From positions 1-32,971 of the forward strand of contig JAFTPD010000014.1 in NCBI GenBank assembly GCA_017463485.1: a stretch of DNA of 32,971 nt. The letters are read 5' to 3'. Shown in pieces: positions 15,196 through 24,103 of this stretch. Origin of the DNA: Clostridia bacterium (lineage in GTDB: Bacteria; Bacillota; Clostridia; Oscillospirales; CAG-272). The notes under the pieces were generated by a model, which did no database searches, was not told where the DNA came from, and worked only from the letters and a program-made list of their open reading frames with translations. The position numbers were made by a program, and so were the translations under genes. Within the stretch, counting starts at the first letter, position 1, and every line of letters begins with the position of its first letter.

Positions 15196-17404
15196 AGTTC
15201 ATTATATTTCCCATATCCTCAAAATTGCGGTAGACTATCTCGCGCAGCTCGGGGTGCGCCGAAAGATCGGCGTCCTTGTGCAAAATATCCTTTGCCGCCG
15301 CGAAGGCGGATTCCATAAGCGAGCTGTCCTGCCAGCCTTCCGCCATTTTCAGGTCGAAGCCGCCGCTCTGACGGATGCCTCCCGCGCCCGACGACGCAGG
15401 AGCGAGGAAGTCGCCTGGACCTCGGAGTGCGAGGTCCTGCTCGGCGATCTTATAGCCGTCATAGGTGTTTTTCATAGCGTCAAGCCGCGCGTAGGCAGTG
15501 GATTTTTTTGCCGACGGGGGAAGCGCGCTTACAAGCACGCAGTACGATTTCCTATGTCCTCTGCCTACTCGTCCGCGAAGCTGATGCAGCTGGGAAAGTC
15601 CGAATCTTTCCGCGTTCTCTACTATCATAAGACAAGCGTTTGGCACGTTGACACCTACCTCGATCACGGTGGTGGATACGAGGACTTGTATCTTTCCGTC
15701 AATAAAGTCGCGCATTACCGCGTCCTTCTCCGAATTTTTCATTTTCCCGTGAACGAAGGCAACACGATAACCGTCCAGCCGTTCCGAAAGCTCACCCGCA
15801 AACTGTACTGCGGCGCGCATTTCAGGAATGGATTTTTTCTCCTCGTCGCGCACTACCGAATCGTAAAAATCGAAGTTTGCCGTCATGGGGATAAGACCTT
15901 GAGCCATATCCTCCTCGCGCTCAAGCTCAAGCTGAGTTTTTTCCTCAACCGCGGGGCAGACTACGTACACCTGACCGCCCGCGTCCACGTTTTTGCGGAT
16001 AAAGGCTTCAAGGCGGGGGCGATAGCTCTCGTCCACCACGAAGGTGTCAACGCGCTGACGGCCGGGGGGCATTTCGTCAATCCGCGAGATGTCGAGGTCG
16101 CCGTAAAGCACGAGTGCGAGAGAGCGGGGAATGGGCGTTGCACTCATGACAAGCAAATGTGAGTCGTGGTTCTTTTCGGACAGCTTTGCGCGTTGATTTA
16201 CTCCGAAGCGGTGCTGTTCGTCGGTTATGATAAGTCCCGGCGCGGCAAATCCTACACCCTCGGACAGCAGTGCTTGCGTTCCCACCACGAAGTCAAGACG
16301 CTTGCTCGGATCGGACGACAAAAGTGCTTCGTATATCTTGCGTTTTTGAGCGGCAGGAGTTGCACCCGTGAGCAGTGCGCCGCGTATTCCGAGCGCTTCA
16401 AACATAGGTATTAGGTCGGCGGCGTGCTGATTTGCAAGTATTCCCGTCGGTGCCATGAGAGCTGCCTGACGTCCCGCACGCACAGCTACGAATATCGCGG
16501 CGGCGGCGCACACGGTCTTTCCGCAACCTACGTCGCCCACAAGAATTCTGTTCATGGATGTAGAACGTGCCATATCCGAGCGTATCTCGCGGATAGCTCG
16601 TTCCTGCGCGCCCGTTAAGTGATAGGGGAGCAGGGAATAGAATTTTTGCATTTCGCTGTCACTGATGCGACATACGGGAGCGCCCTCGTGACGGACAGTG
16701 CGACCGACAGTGCCAAGTCCAAGCGCGAAGCGGAAGAACTCGTCAAATGCGAGTCGACGCTTGGCGCGTCCCAATGCCTCAAAGCTTTCGGGACGGTGGA
16801 TCTGTGTCAGCGCGTAGGAAAGAGAGCACAGTCTGTTTTGCGAGCGCACGTCCTCGGGCAGATGATCGGGGATGCTGTTTACCGCACCGTCAAGCACCTG
16901 CGCGATATGCGAGGTTATCATTTTGTTGGAAACTCCTGCCGTCAGCGGATAGACGGGGCAGAGCGGAGGGAGCGGCACGCTTTCGGTGTATGCCTCGTAT
17001 TCGGGGGATGACATAAAGTAGCGGTTGCCCTTTTTCTCCACCTTTCCGTAAAAACGGAAGGTCGAGCCGATATGGAAGGTGGAGCTGAGGTATTCTTGAT
17101 TGAAATAGGTTATTTCACAGCTTCCGCTGTCGTCAAAGGCTCGGAATTTGAGTAGCGTCATTCGCCGTCCGCGTCCCCTTATAAGGCTTTTTTTACACTC
17201 GGTGGATACGGTAAGGATAATGGAGGAATTCATGCCCTCCGCCGTATCCGACAGCAGGCGCACGTCCCCTCTGTTCTCGTAAGCGCGAGGAAAGTGCATC
17301 ACAAGATCGTATACGGTGTGTATACCCATACGCGCATAGCTTTGAGCGCGTGTATTGCCCACGCCCGAGAGCGCGGTGATGGGGCTTTGGCTGATGTTTT
17401 TCAT
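15194..17404 (-). CDS. recG: ATP-dependent DNA helicase RecG
   Basis: A 736-residue branch-migration helicase that regresses stalled forks and processes recombination intermediates. Residues 1-60 are a helical N-terminus with LSGVGNTRAQSYARMGI. The OB/wedge domain lies around 60-150. The superfamily 2 motor follows: Walker A GDVGCGKT (290-297), DEQH box (395-398), MSATPIPRSLAL, and QLHQLRGRVGRG in the C-terminal helicase domain. ATG 17404 follows AAAGGAGTCCGACAGCT. The frame stays open 79 codons further upstream, but this start gives the expected N-terminus and length. It is divergent from ymdB. Confidence 0.93.
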   Translation of the reverse strand: MKNISQSPITALSGVGNTRAQSYARMGIHTVYDLVMHFPRAYENRGDVRLLSDTAEGMNSSIILTVSTECKKSLIRGRGRRMTLLKFRAFDDSGSCEITYFNQEYLSSTFHIGSTFRFYGKVEKKGNRYFMSSPEYEAYTESVPLPPLCPVYPLTAGVSNKMITSHIAQVLDGAVNSIPDHLPEDVRSQNRLCSLSYALTQIHRPESFEALGRAKRRLAFDEFFRFALGLGTVGRTVRHEGAPVCRISDSEMQKFYSLLPYHLTGAQERAIREIRSDMARSTSMNRILVGDVGCGKTVCAAAAIFVAVRAGRQAALMAPTGILANQHAADLIPMFEALGIRGALLTGATPAAQKRKIYEALLSSDPSKRLDFVVGTQALLSEGVGFAAPGLIITDEQHRFGVNQRAKLSEKNHDSHLLVMSATPIPRSLALVLYGDLDISRIDEMPPGRQRVDTFVVDESYRPRLEAFIRKNVDAGGQVYVVCPAVEEKTQLELEREEDMAQGLIPMTANFDFYDSVVRDEEKKSIPEMRAAVQFAGELSERLDGYRVAFVHGKMKNSEKDAVMRDFIDGKIQVLVSTTVIEVGVNVPNACLMIVENAERFGLSQLHQLRGRVGRGHRKSYCVLVSALPPSAKKSTAYARLDAMKNTYDGYKIAEQDLALRGPGDFLAPASSGAGGIRQSGGFDLKMAEGWQDSSLMESAFAAAKDILHKDADLSAHPELREIVYRNFEDMGNIMN

Positions 17405-17430
17405 AGCTGTCGGACTCCTTTCCGTCCGCC

Positions 17431-17459
17431 TTGACAAAAGCGCGGACAAGGTGTATAAT
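17431..17459 (+). promoter_or_regulatory. Consensus sigma-A promoter of ymdB
   Basis: TTGACA (17431-17436), 17-base spacer, TATAAT (17454-17459), 47 bases before the start. Confidence 0.88.
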
Positions 17460-17506
17460 ATTTGTGATGTTCTCTGCCGAGTGGGCAGATAGAAAGGTAA
17501 ATTTTT

Positions 17507-18283
17507 ATGAAAATACTTGCCATAGGAGATGTGGTTGGCAGAATTGCCGTGGAGCATCTTTCCAAAAAGCTTTACGGAGTAAGGGCGCAGCTTGGTGCTG
17601 ACTTTGTTATCGCCAACGGCGAAAACGCCAGTGAGATACACGGCGTGTCGGCATCTGACGCAGAGGGAATATTAGCGGCGGGGGTTGATTTTATTACCCT
17701 TGGCAATCATGCCTTCCGCTGTCGGGATATCGGCGCGTTTCTTGACGGCTCACCCGACAGAATAATTCGCCCCGCAAACTATCCCGCAGAGTGTCCCGGT
17801 GTTGGTTATTCCATTGTCCGAGCGTGCGGGGTACGTATGCTCATCATCAATATTATGGGTACGGTTTTCCTTGATGCGCTTGACAACCCATTTTCCACCG
17901 CCGACAGAATACTTGAAAGAGAGGCGGGAAGCTACGATATTTCGGTCATGGATATACACGCCGAGGCTACGTCCGAAAAATACGCTCTTGCACGGTATTT
18001 TGACGGACGGATAAACATCATTTTCGGCACGCACACTCACGTTCAAACCGCCGACGAGCAGATATTGCCGCGCGGTACGGCGTACATTACCGATATCGGT
18101 ATGACCGGTTCGTGCGGAGGAATTCTCGGTACTGATTCGGAGGCTGTGATATACAAGATGCGTACTCACATGCCTGCAAGATTCAAGGTCGCCGAGGGCG
18201 AGGTCAGGGCAAGTGCCGTGCTTTTCGAGCTTGAGGATAACGCGCCCTATCGCGCAATATCCGTTAAACGAATAAGGTTCTGA
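17507..18283 (+). CDS. ymdB: Metallophosphoesterase YmdB (TIGR00282 family)
   Basis: A 258-residue calcineurin-like phosphoesterase. It begins KILAIGDVVGR and continues with VIANGENAS, the metal ligand block ITLGNHAF, VMDIHAEATSEK and IFGTHTHVQTAD, then YITDIGMTGSCGGILG. In B. subtilis YmdB hydrolyses 2',3'- and 3',5'-cyclic nucleotides and influences biofilm and motility decisions. Length is typical. ATG 17507 follows AGAAAGGTAAATTTTT. In other Firmicutes the gene often lies near rny; here it stands alone with its own strong promoter and a terminator at 18289-18321. Confidence 0.9.
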   Translation: MKILAIGDVVGRIAVEHLSKKLYGVRAQLGADFVIANGENASEIHGVSASDAEGILAAGVDFITLGNHAFRCRDIGAFLDGSPDRIIRPANYPAECPGVGYSIVRACGVRMLIINIMGTVFLDALDNPFSTADRILEREAGSYDISVMDIHAEATSEKYALARYFDGRINIIFGTHTHVQTADEQILPRGTAYITDIGMTGSCGGILGTDSEAVIYKMRTHMPARFKVAEGEVRASAVLFELEDNAPYRAISVKRIRF

Positions 18284-18288
18284 TTTTT

Positions 18289-18324
18289 AAATACGGGAGG
18301 AAAAAAGTTCCTCCCGTATTTATT
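18289..18324. terminator. Bidirectional terminator between ymdB and the phosphohexomutase gene
   Basis: AAATACGGGAGGAA (18289-18302) pairs with TTCCTCCCGTATTT (18308-18321), with T-rich sequence on both sides. Confidence 0.82.
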
Positions 18325-18328
18325 TGTA

Positions 18329-19753
18329 TTAGTTCATAGCCAGAAGCTTACGAAACGCATCTATGTAAGAGGATGCGATCTCCGCGCTCTCTGCCTCTGC
18401 GAATATGCGGAGCAGGGGCTCTGTGCCCGAGAAGCGGCAGATAACGAAGGAATTGTCCTCAAAGTATACCTTGCAGCCGTCGTCATATCCGACGCGGGCA
18501 ATCTTCTTTCCGAATTCAGGCAGAGCCTTGTCGGTGAAGATGACCTTGTTTGCAAGCTCCTTTTGCTCTGCGGTGAAGCTGATGTTATCCTCAACAAGCA
18601 CAAATTTTCCGTACTTTGCTTCAAGCTCGGCAAGTATCTCGGAGGGGGATTTTTCAACCACAGAGATCATTTCGACGAACAGGGAAGCGGCGTAAACCGA
18701 GTCCTTGCCGTGAATGTGACCGCGCACGGTAAGACCGCCGGAGGATTCTCCGCCCAGCACCGCGTCAACCTCGTCTATCATAGAGGAGATGTACTTGAAT
18801 CCGACGGGAACCTCGTAGCATTTTTCGCCGAAGTCAGCAGCCATCACGTCCAGCATGTGAGTGGTCGCCAGGTTGCGTACCACAGGGCCGCTCCAGCCCT
18901 TTATTTCATGGAGATACCAGTACAGCATAACGAGGATCTCGTTTGCGCTGATGTAGCGTCCGTTTCTGTCGATAATACCGAGTCTGTCGCCGTCACCGTC
19001 AAACGCAATACCCAGCTCGTACTTGCCGTTTTGCACCTTGGTGGCAAGCTCTCCGAGTCCTGCAACGGTGGGTGCGGGGAGATTTCCGCCGAAATGAGCG
19101 TCACGGGTATTGTGGATCATATCCACGGTGCAGCGGGCGGTGCAGAGAATTACCATCAGAGGATAAGTTCCCGAGCCGTACATGGGGTCGAACAGCACTC
19201 TCGCACCGTGTTCACGCATGGCGGGAATGTTCATAACGGAGAGAATGTCGTCTATAAATCCGTTAAAGGGATTTTTGCGATAGGTAACGCTGCCTGCCTC
19301 GACCGCAGCATCAAAGGGAGTGGACTCAATATCCTCTTCCTTCAAGGTCGCGATAAGCTCTTCAAGGCGTGCTGTAGTTTCGATAGGCGCGTCGCGTCCC
19401 TCCTCAACGATCAGCTTGACGCCGTTGTAGGAGGCGGGGTTGTGGCTCGCGGTTATCTCAATGCCGTAATAAAGCTCCTGTCGGAGGACGGTATGCATAA
19501 TGAGCGGCGTGGGGGCAGAGCGTCCCAAAAACCAGACGTCGATACCGTCTGCCACAAGCACCTCGGCGATCCATTTTGCCGCGTTTTCAGACAAAAAGCG
19601 GTGGTCGTAGCCGATAATAATGGGCTTGTCGGTTTTTCCTTCCTCTTTGGCAAGCAGACAGATTCCCTTTGCCACAAGGCGGATATTGCTTTCAATAAAG
19701 TCGCGGCCGATAATGGCTCTCCAGCCGCCTGTTCCGAATTTGATGTTATGCAT
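18329..19753 (-). CDS. Phosphoglucomutase/phosphomannomutase family protein
   Basis: A 474-residue alpha-D-phosphohexomutase. It starts KFGTGGWRAIIG and has the phosphoserine loop TASHNPASYNG (Ser103), the metal loop AFDGDGDRLG near residue 250, the sugar-binding loop GGESSGG and the phosphate-binding FSGTEPLLRI near the C-terminus. All four are intact, so it should be active; whether it prefers glucose, mannose or N-acetylglucosamine phosphate is not visible. ATG 19753 follows ACGGAGGAACAAA. A small 6-bp hairpin (19767-19781) in the 58-base gap to the upstream kinase gene could influence translation. It is the second gene of the kinase operon, so it probably isomerises the sugar-1-phosphate made by that kinase. 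Confidence 0.88.
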   Translation of the reverse strand: MHNIKFGTGGWRAIIGRDFIESNIRLVAKGICLLAKEEGKTDKPIIIGYDHRFLSENAAKWIAEVLVADGIDVWFLGRSAPTPLIMHTVLRQELYYGIEITASHNPASYNGVKLIVEEGRDAPIETTARLEELIATLKEEDIESTPFDAAVEAGSVTYRKNPFNGFIDDILSVMNIPAMREHGARVLFDPMYGSGTYPLMVILCTARCTVDMIHNTRDAHFGGNLPAPTVAGLGELATKVQNGKYELGIAFDGDGDRLGIIDRNGRYISANEILVMLYWYLHEIKGWSGPVVRNLATTHMLDVMAADFGEKCYEVPVGFKYISSMIDEVDAVLGGESSGGLTVRGHIHGKDSVYAASLFVEMISVVEKSPSEILAELEAKYGKFVLVEDNISFTAEQKELANKVIFTDKALPEFGKKIARVGYDDGCKVYFEDNSFVICRFSGTEPLLRIFAEAESAEIASSYIDAFRKLLAMN

Positions 19754-19811
19754 TTTGTTCCTCCGTGCCGCCCTCGGCGGCGTTACAGTTTAAAGTGGTA
19801 AGTGGGTGTTA

Positions 19812-20918
19812 TCAGTCGATGAGACTCTTTACAAAGTCGCACATCTCGTCGTAGTGAGCCTCCATCTCGCAAAGCAGCTTGATCTGCGCGCGGGTACGCA
19901 CGATATTGTGCTCGGGGTAGAGGATCTTGAAATATTTGTCGCCGTCAAGGTAGTCGGTGAGGAAGCGGATGACAAGCTCGCAGGTCATTACCTTTGCGCC
20001 GAGAGGGAGCAGAAGGATCTCCTCGCGAGTGAGGTTTTCCTTGGTTTTTTCAACGAATCCGCGGGTAAACTGCTCAAACAGCTCCATGGAGAAGCCTATG
20101 CGGGATATGTCGGGCTCATCCTCTGCCGCAGTGCAAGCACCGTAGCGTACCGCATCTCCGAAGTCGTACAGAGCCGAGCCGGGCATAACGGTATCAAGGT
20201 CGATAACGCAGAGCGCGTGACCGCTTGCATTGTCGATAAGCACGTTGTTGAGCTTGGTGTCGTTGTGAGTCACGCGGACGGGGAGCTCGCCCGATTCCAT
20301 CTTTTCAACGATAGCGCTGCACATATCCTTGTGGGAGTTTACAAAGTCTATCTCGACCTGCGCCGACTCGACTCTGCCAGCCGCGTCTGCGGCAACAGAA
20401 GCGAGGAAGGTGTCAAAGCGCTTTGCGGTATTGTGGAAATTAGGAATAGTTTCAACCAGCTTTTCGGCAGGGAAATCTGCGAGGTCACGCTGGAATTCAC
20501 CAAATCCAACGCCTGCCTCGTAGAAATGCTTCGGGTCCTCGATCTTGTCGTAAGCGGTGCAATCTCCAACGAAAAGGTAGGAGCGCCAAGCACCGCCCTC
20601 GGCGTCGGTGTAAAGATAAGTGCCGTTTTTAGCCTTTACAAATCGAAGCACGCGGCGCTCGGGGTCTTCTCCGCGAGCCTTGATAGCCGCCGCGATATGC
20701 TCGGTTACAAGGCTGACGTTATTCATAAGTCCCGCAGGATCCTTGAAAGCGAAGGTGTTTATTTTCTGAAGTATATATGCGGTGGTTTTGCTTCCGCACT
20801 CGTATTCGATACGGTAGGTCGTATTTATATTTCCCGCCTTCAACTCGGTGTAGCCGACAAGCTCGCCCTCGTAGGTAAAATTAGAGGCAATATTCTTTAT
20901 AGTAGTCAACGTATCCAT
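19812..20918 (-). CDS. N-acetylhexosamine 1-kinase-like phosphotransferase
   Basis: A 368-residue kinase of the aminoglycoside/choline phosphotransferase fold. Near the N-terminus is GNINTTYRIE (nucleotide loop), with AYILQKIN carrying the lysine. The catalytic loop is VTHNDTKLNNVLID (about residues 213-226), and the metal-binding loop is CVIDLDTVMPGSALYDFGD. The long TYRI/LQKIN start and the HND catalytic loop resemble NahK of the bifidobacterial galacto/lacto-N-biose pathway more than antibiotic-resistance enzymes. The pairing with a phosphohexomutase supports sugar salvage (kinase makes sugar-1-P, mutase makes sugar-6-P). Substrate is inference. Promoter at 20950-20978; start after AAAGGAGAAATTTA. 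Confidence 0.8.
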   Translation of the reverse strand: MDTLTTIKNIASNFTYEGELVGYTELKAGNINTTYRIEYECGSKTTAYILQKINTFAFKDPAGLMNNVSLVTEHIAAAIKARGEDPERRVLRFVKAKNGTYLYTDAEGGAWRSYLFVGDCTAYDKIEDPKHFYEAGVGFGEFQRDLADFPAEKLVETIPNFHNTAKRFDTFLASVAADAAGRVESAQVEIDFVNSHKDMCSAIVEKMESGELPVRVTHNDTKLNNVLIDNASGHALCVIDLDTVMPGSALYDFGDAVRYGACTAAEDEPDISRIGFSMELFEQFTRGFVEKTKENLTREEILLLPLGAKVMTCELVIRFLTDYLDGDKYFKILYPEHNIVRTRAQIKLLCEMEAHYDEMCDFVKSLID

Positions 20919-20949
20919 TAAATTTCTCCTTTAAAGACATATTTACTAT

Positions 20950-20978
20950 ATTGTACCTTGTTTTTCCCATTTTGTCAA
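20950..20978 (-). promoter_or_regulatory. Sigma-A promoter of the kinase-phosphohexomutase operon
   Basis: Reverse strand TTGACA (20978-20973), 17-base spacer, TACAAT (20955-20950), 31 bases before the kinase start. Confidence 0.85.
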
Positions 20979-20990
20979 GGCATTTGAAAT

Positions 20991-21024
20991 AAAAATCCCG
21001 ACCTTCAACAGAGAAAGTCGGGAT
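20991..21024 (-). terminator. Terminator of the MFS transporter gene
   Basis: Reverse strand ATCCCGAC (21024-21017) pairs with GTCGGGAT (21002-20995), followed by a T run. It separates the transporter from the kinase operon promoter just beyond. Confidence 0.82.
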
Positions 21025-21030
21025 TGTAGA

Positions 21031-22239
21031 TCAAGCCTTCTTTTTCTTGAAATTGAACGGCAGGCAGATGGCAATTCCGAAAACCATAAGTCCGAGCCAG
21101 ACAAGAATAAGTCCGTTCCAACCGATAACAGACACCGCGTTTCCAAAAATCGCGGAGGATGCCGCCGCTGCCATATAGCTTGCAAAGTCAATGAAGCCGG
21201 TGGCGGAGGATACCATACCCGTATCCTTAAGGCTGGGACAGTAAACGCTCCAGAGGATGGATGCGGAGGCGTTGGATGCCATAATTGCCACAACAATGAC
21301 AACAACGTTGAGCAAGGGCAGCTTTACGAAATAAAGCAGAGCAAAGCCGAGTGCTGCAATTATAAAGAACACGAAGCAGGAGAATACCGATCTACGTCCC
21401 ATTTTTTCGTATGCAAATACCGATATGAATGCCGTGAATGAAATAATGAACGTAGCAACGGTGAATATAATGGCCGACGTTTCGGAGGTGTATCCGAGAT
21501 ACTGCACAAGATAGGTGGGGAGCCAGAATACGACCGTGGTGCGTATGACACCGGTGATTATTGCTATAAGAGTAAATCTGATGATATCGTGCTGTATAAG
21601 CGATTTTATTCCATCTCCCGTCTGCTCATGTACAACTCGTTTCTGGGGCACTATGACGCCGCGCTTTTCAAACACTGTAAAGCAAACGAAGGTCACTATT
21701 CCCATAAATGCAAGCAGTGCGGAGCTGACGGTGAAGGTCATCTGCCATGTCAGCACTGCAGCGAGCATACCTGCAGCGGGCGAGCCGAAGAAGGACGAAA
21801 AATTATATCCCAGTGAGCAGCGTGCAACGTAAAGTTCATCAACGTTTTCAGCCACCACCTTGGTCATAGGACCGTATATCATTGAAAGGAAGAAGCCGGT
21901 AGCCGCGTAAGCTATGTACATAGCCATAGGGGACTCCTCGACCAGGGCAAAGACAAGATTCGAAATGCCGGCAAGGACAAGACCTATGCTCATCATGTAT
22001 TTTGCGCTTATTTTATCTCCGATAGCTCCGTTGATGAGCTGTCCTACCGCATAGGTGATAAAATAGATAGAGGAGAGCGTTCCCATCTGCGCCTCGTTCA
22101 ATATACCGTCGGCAAGGATCTGAGGTGTTACTGCACCGAGAATGTTACGCGCAACGTATACGGCAAGATAAGATACCGCACACATAATGCCTATGCACAA
22201 GGCGACCTTTACTTTTTGATTTTTCGTGGAAGAACTCAT
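21031..22239 (-). CDS. MFS transporter, organophosphate:phosphate antiporter-like
   Basis: A 402-residue polytopic membrane protein with about twelve hydrophobic segments. The first segment pair includes SYLAVYVARNILGAVTPQIL, similar to the Y-x-x-R-x-N region of GlpT/UhpT/UhpC. TYAVGQLINGAIGDKISAK matches the MFS loop 2-3 motif, and EKMGRRSVF lies at the equivalent loop of the second half. It ends with a basic KKKK tail. The family carries sugar phosphates or glycerol phosphate in exchange for phosphate; substrate unknown. ATG 22239 follows GGAGTGTAGCCGTA; longer upstream frames lack a ribosome site. It has its own promoter and terminator, so it is not in the kinase transcript although next to it. 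Confidence 0.85.
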   Translation of the reverse strand: MSSSTKNQKVKVALCIGIMCAVSYLAVYVARNILGAVTPQILADGILNEAQMGTLSSIYFITYAVGQLINGAIGDKISAKYMMSIGLVLAGISNLVFALVEESPMAMYIAYAATGFFLSMIYGPMTKVVAENVDELYVARCSLGYNFSSFFGSPAAGMLAAVLTWQMTFTVSSALLAFMGIVTFVCFTVFEKRGVIVPQKRVVHEQTGDGIKSLIQHDIIRFTLIAIITGVIRTTVVFWLPTYLVQYLGYTSETSAIIFTVATFIISFTAFISVFAYEKMGRRSVFSCFVFFIIAALGFALLYFVKLPLLNVVVIVVAIMASNASASILWSVYCPSLKDTGMVSSATGFIDFASYMAAAASSAIFGNAVSVIGWNGLILVWLGLMVFGIAICLPFNFKKKKA

Positions 22240-22294
22240 TACGGCTACACTCCAATGAAATAAGTTTTTATGGTTTGTACTAATTAAGACCATC

Positions 22295-22323
22295 ATTGTA
22301 GCACAGAAAATCCGATTTGTCAA
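22295..22323 (-). promoter_or_regulatory. Sigma-A promoter of the MFS transporter
   Basis: Reverse strand TTGACA (22323-22318), 17-base spacer, TACAAT (22300-22295). The long leader of about 55 bases shows no recognised riboswitch. Confidence 0.83.
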
Positions 22324-22343
22324 TAATAATTTGCCAATTTTTA

Positions 22344-22372
22344 TTGATTTTTTCAGATAAATATGATACAAT
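22344..22372 (+). promoter_or_regulatory. Probable sigma-A promoter of the DUF1934 gene
   Basis: TTGATT (22344-22349), 17-base spacer, TACAAT (22367-22372), 33 bases before the start. Confidence 0.65.
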
Positions 22373-22405
22373 GTCAAAGTAAGAAAAAACGTAAGGAATT
22401 GAAAT

Positions 22406-22996
22406 ATGAATTTTGAAAAAATACCTGCAATAATAACCATAAAAACCGAAAGACGCGGCGTTCGCGCGTCGGTTTTTGACGGACTCTTGACGTCGCTGCT
22501 GGGCGAGGACGAGCCCGAGGAGGGCGAGCTTTCTCCCGAGGCGGAGCTGATGATGGGTATCACAGCAGCGTACGACGCAAAGGGAGGATATTTTGTCAAA
22601 GGGGAGGACACCCAAAGCACCGAAAGCTTTGAGATAATCAGTGAAGGATACGTTATCGACGACGGAGATTCCTACATCATCTGCTACGAGGAAAGTCAGC
22701 TCACAGGACTTGAGGGCTCGCTGTCCTCTATTACCTTCCGTCACAGCGACAAAAATCTTGTGAACATGACACGAAGCGGAGCGGTAAGCACCGCTATGAC
22801 CTTCCGCCCTCACCACAGAACGATAAGCTCGTATCAGACTCCGTTTATGCCGTTTGAGGTGGGAATACATTGTCTGACAGTGGATAACAGATTGCCCGAG
22901 GAGGGCGTGCTGGTGCTGGATTATATCGTCGAGATACGCGGCGGCGAGGCAGAGCGGTGCTTCATGGAGCTTTCCGTCAAGCGCAGAGAACAGTAG
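22406..22996 (+). CDS. DUF1934 (YwiB-like) beta-barrel protein
   Basis: A 196-residue protein of the DUF1934 family, a small calycin-like barrel widespread in Firmicutes with unknown function. Recognisable parts are SYIICYEESQLTGLEGSLSS, a run close to NMTRSGAVSTAMTF, ISSYQTPFMPFEVGIHC and VLVLDYIVEIRGGEAERCFM. It carries an acidic insert (GEDEPEEGELSPEAE) near residue 35 that shorter relatives lack. No signal peptide. ATG 22406 follows GTAAGGAATTGAAAT. The next gene has its own promoter, so this one is probably monocistronic. Confidence 0.75.
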   Translation: MNFEKIPAIITIKTERRGVRASVFDGLLTSLLGEDEPEEGELSPEAELMMGITAAYDAKGGYFVKGEDTQSTESFEIISEGYVIDDGDSYIICYEESQLTGLEGSLSSITFRHSDKNLVNMTRSGAVSTAMTFRPHHRTISSYQTPFMPFEVGIHCLTVDNRLPEEGVLVLDYIVEIRGGEAERCFMELSVKRREQ

Positions 22997-23086
22997 CTTT
23001 TTGGTTGAATGGATATATACGCCGCGAGGGTTTTGCTCCGCAATTTGTGCGGATTTGTTAAAGTGGAATAATTTTTGGTAAAAGTA

Positions 23087-23115
23087 TTGACAAGCGCAAA
23101 AAAATAGGTTATAAT
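23087..23115 (+). promoter_or_regulatory. Consensus sigma-A promoter of yceD-rpmF
   Basis: TTGACA (23087-23092), 17-base spacer, TATAAT (23110-23115). The leader to the start at 23168 is about 45 bases. The rest of the 171-base gap after the DUF1934 gene shows nothing else recognisable. Confidence 0.88.
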
Positions 23116-23167
23116 ATATGCTGTCGCGTTTTGTGCCGACATTGGGCAACTGCCTCGGAGGTAAGAT

Positions 23168-23749
23168 ATGAATCTTGATTTGCGCCCCATGTTGCGTGGG
23201 GAAACTCAGCGGATAGAGCTTGATATCCTACTTGAGCCCGAAGCTCCCGCAGGGGTTGAATTTGAGGGACAGGCTCGCCTGCTCGGCGTTATTACAAGCA
23301 ATAATGTCAACGGCGGAGCGGTCAACGAGTGCGGATACATGGATCTGTCTGCACAGGCACAGGTCAGCTACCGCGGAGAATGTGCGCGCTGCCTTGAATC
23401 GGTCAGAGGCGTTTTCACCCTGCCGTTTGAGCGCGTTGTCGTTACCGAGGGTACTCTTTCCCGCGAGGAAGAGGAGGATAACGTCGACGAATACGTTGTC
23501 ATCAAAAACGGAATTCTTGACGGCGAGGAGCTGTCGGAGCTGGTAAGGGAAGCGATACTGCTTTCGTTCCCCATGCGTCTGCTTTGCGACGAGGGGTGCG
23601 AGGGACTCTGTCCCACCTGCGGAAAGCCGAAGCGCGAGGGCGCGTGCGGTTGCAGTACCAAAACGGTAGATCCGAGATGGGCGGCGTTGGCTTCCATTAA
23701 GTTTGATGAAAACGGAAATATGATAGCTCCCGAGAAAAAGGAAAAGTAA
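23168..23749 (+). CDS. YceD family (DUF177) protein, L32-linked
   Basis: A 193-residue protein of the YceD/DUF177 family, which almost always precedes rpmF and is linked to 23S rRNA accumulation or ribosome assembly in other organisms. It has CARCLE near residue 74 and a second cysteine group, CDEGCEGLCPTCGKPK...CGC (about residues 140-165), typical of Gram-positive members and probably metal-binding. An acidic stretch (REEEEDNVDEY) lies between. ATG 23168 follows CGGAGGTAAGAT. It is the first gene of a two-gene operon with rpmF, 92 bases downstream. Confidence 0.88.
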   Translation: MNLDLRPMLRGETQRIELDILLEPEAPAGVEFEGQARLLGVITSNNVNGGAVNECGYMDLSAQAQVSYRGECARCLESVRGVFTLPFERVVVTEGTLSREEEEDNVDEYVVIKNGILDGEELSELVREAILLSFPMRLLCDEGCEGLCPTCGKPKREGACGCSTKTVDPRWAALASIKFDENGNMIAPEKKEK

Positions 23750-23841
23750 TGAATGATACCCGAAGGGGTTCAGATAGATTGGCTCGTCCAATAAAAACGG
23801 AGCGAGAGCAATACGCTCGGCTTCAATAAGGAGGTGTCGGT

Positions 23842-24036
23842 ATGGCAGTACCAAAGAGAAAAGTATCCAAGGCTCGCAGAGATTCCAGAAGATCTAATAA
23901 CTCTAAGCTGACCGCTGTAGGATTGGTAAAGTGCTCCAATCCCGCTTGTAACGAGATGCTTCGTCCGAAGCACGTATGCAAGGTTTGCGGCTACTACGAG
24001 GGTAAGAAGATCCTCGACGTAAAGTCTGAGAAGTAA
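23842..24036 (+). CDS. rpmF: 50S ribosomal protein L32
   Basis: A 64-residue ribosomal protein. The start MAVPKRKVSKARRDSRRS is the family signature. The zinc-ribbon cysteines are Cys31, Cys36, Cys46 and Cys49 (KCSNPAC...HVCKVCGYYEG), so this is the zinc-binding C+ form. ATG 23842 follows AAGGAGGTGTCGGT. The 92-base gap after yceD contains a small GAGCG/CGCTC hairpin. A long terminator follows at 24104-24162. Confidence 0.97.
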   Translation: MAVPKRKVSKARRDSRRSNNSKLTAVGLVKCSNPACNEMLRPKHVCKVCGYYEGKKILDVKSEK

Positions 24037-24103
24037 TTTTAATAAAAGAATTATGCCTGGTTTCATTACAGGCGATGACTCGGATGCAAAGCCTGAAATG
24101 GGC

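Noticed and set aside
24037-24103. Possible cyclic-di-GMP-I riboswitch (GGATGCAAAGCCTG resembles its GACGCAAAGCC)
   Set aside because: Only this short stretch matches. The GGCAAACC partner strand and the tetraloop receptor are absent, and the sequence lies behind rpmF, before its terminator, with no gene downstream on that strand.
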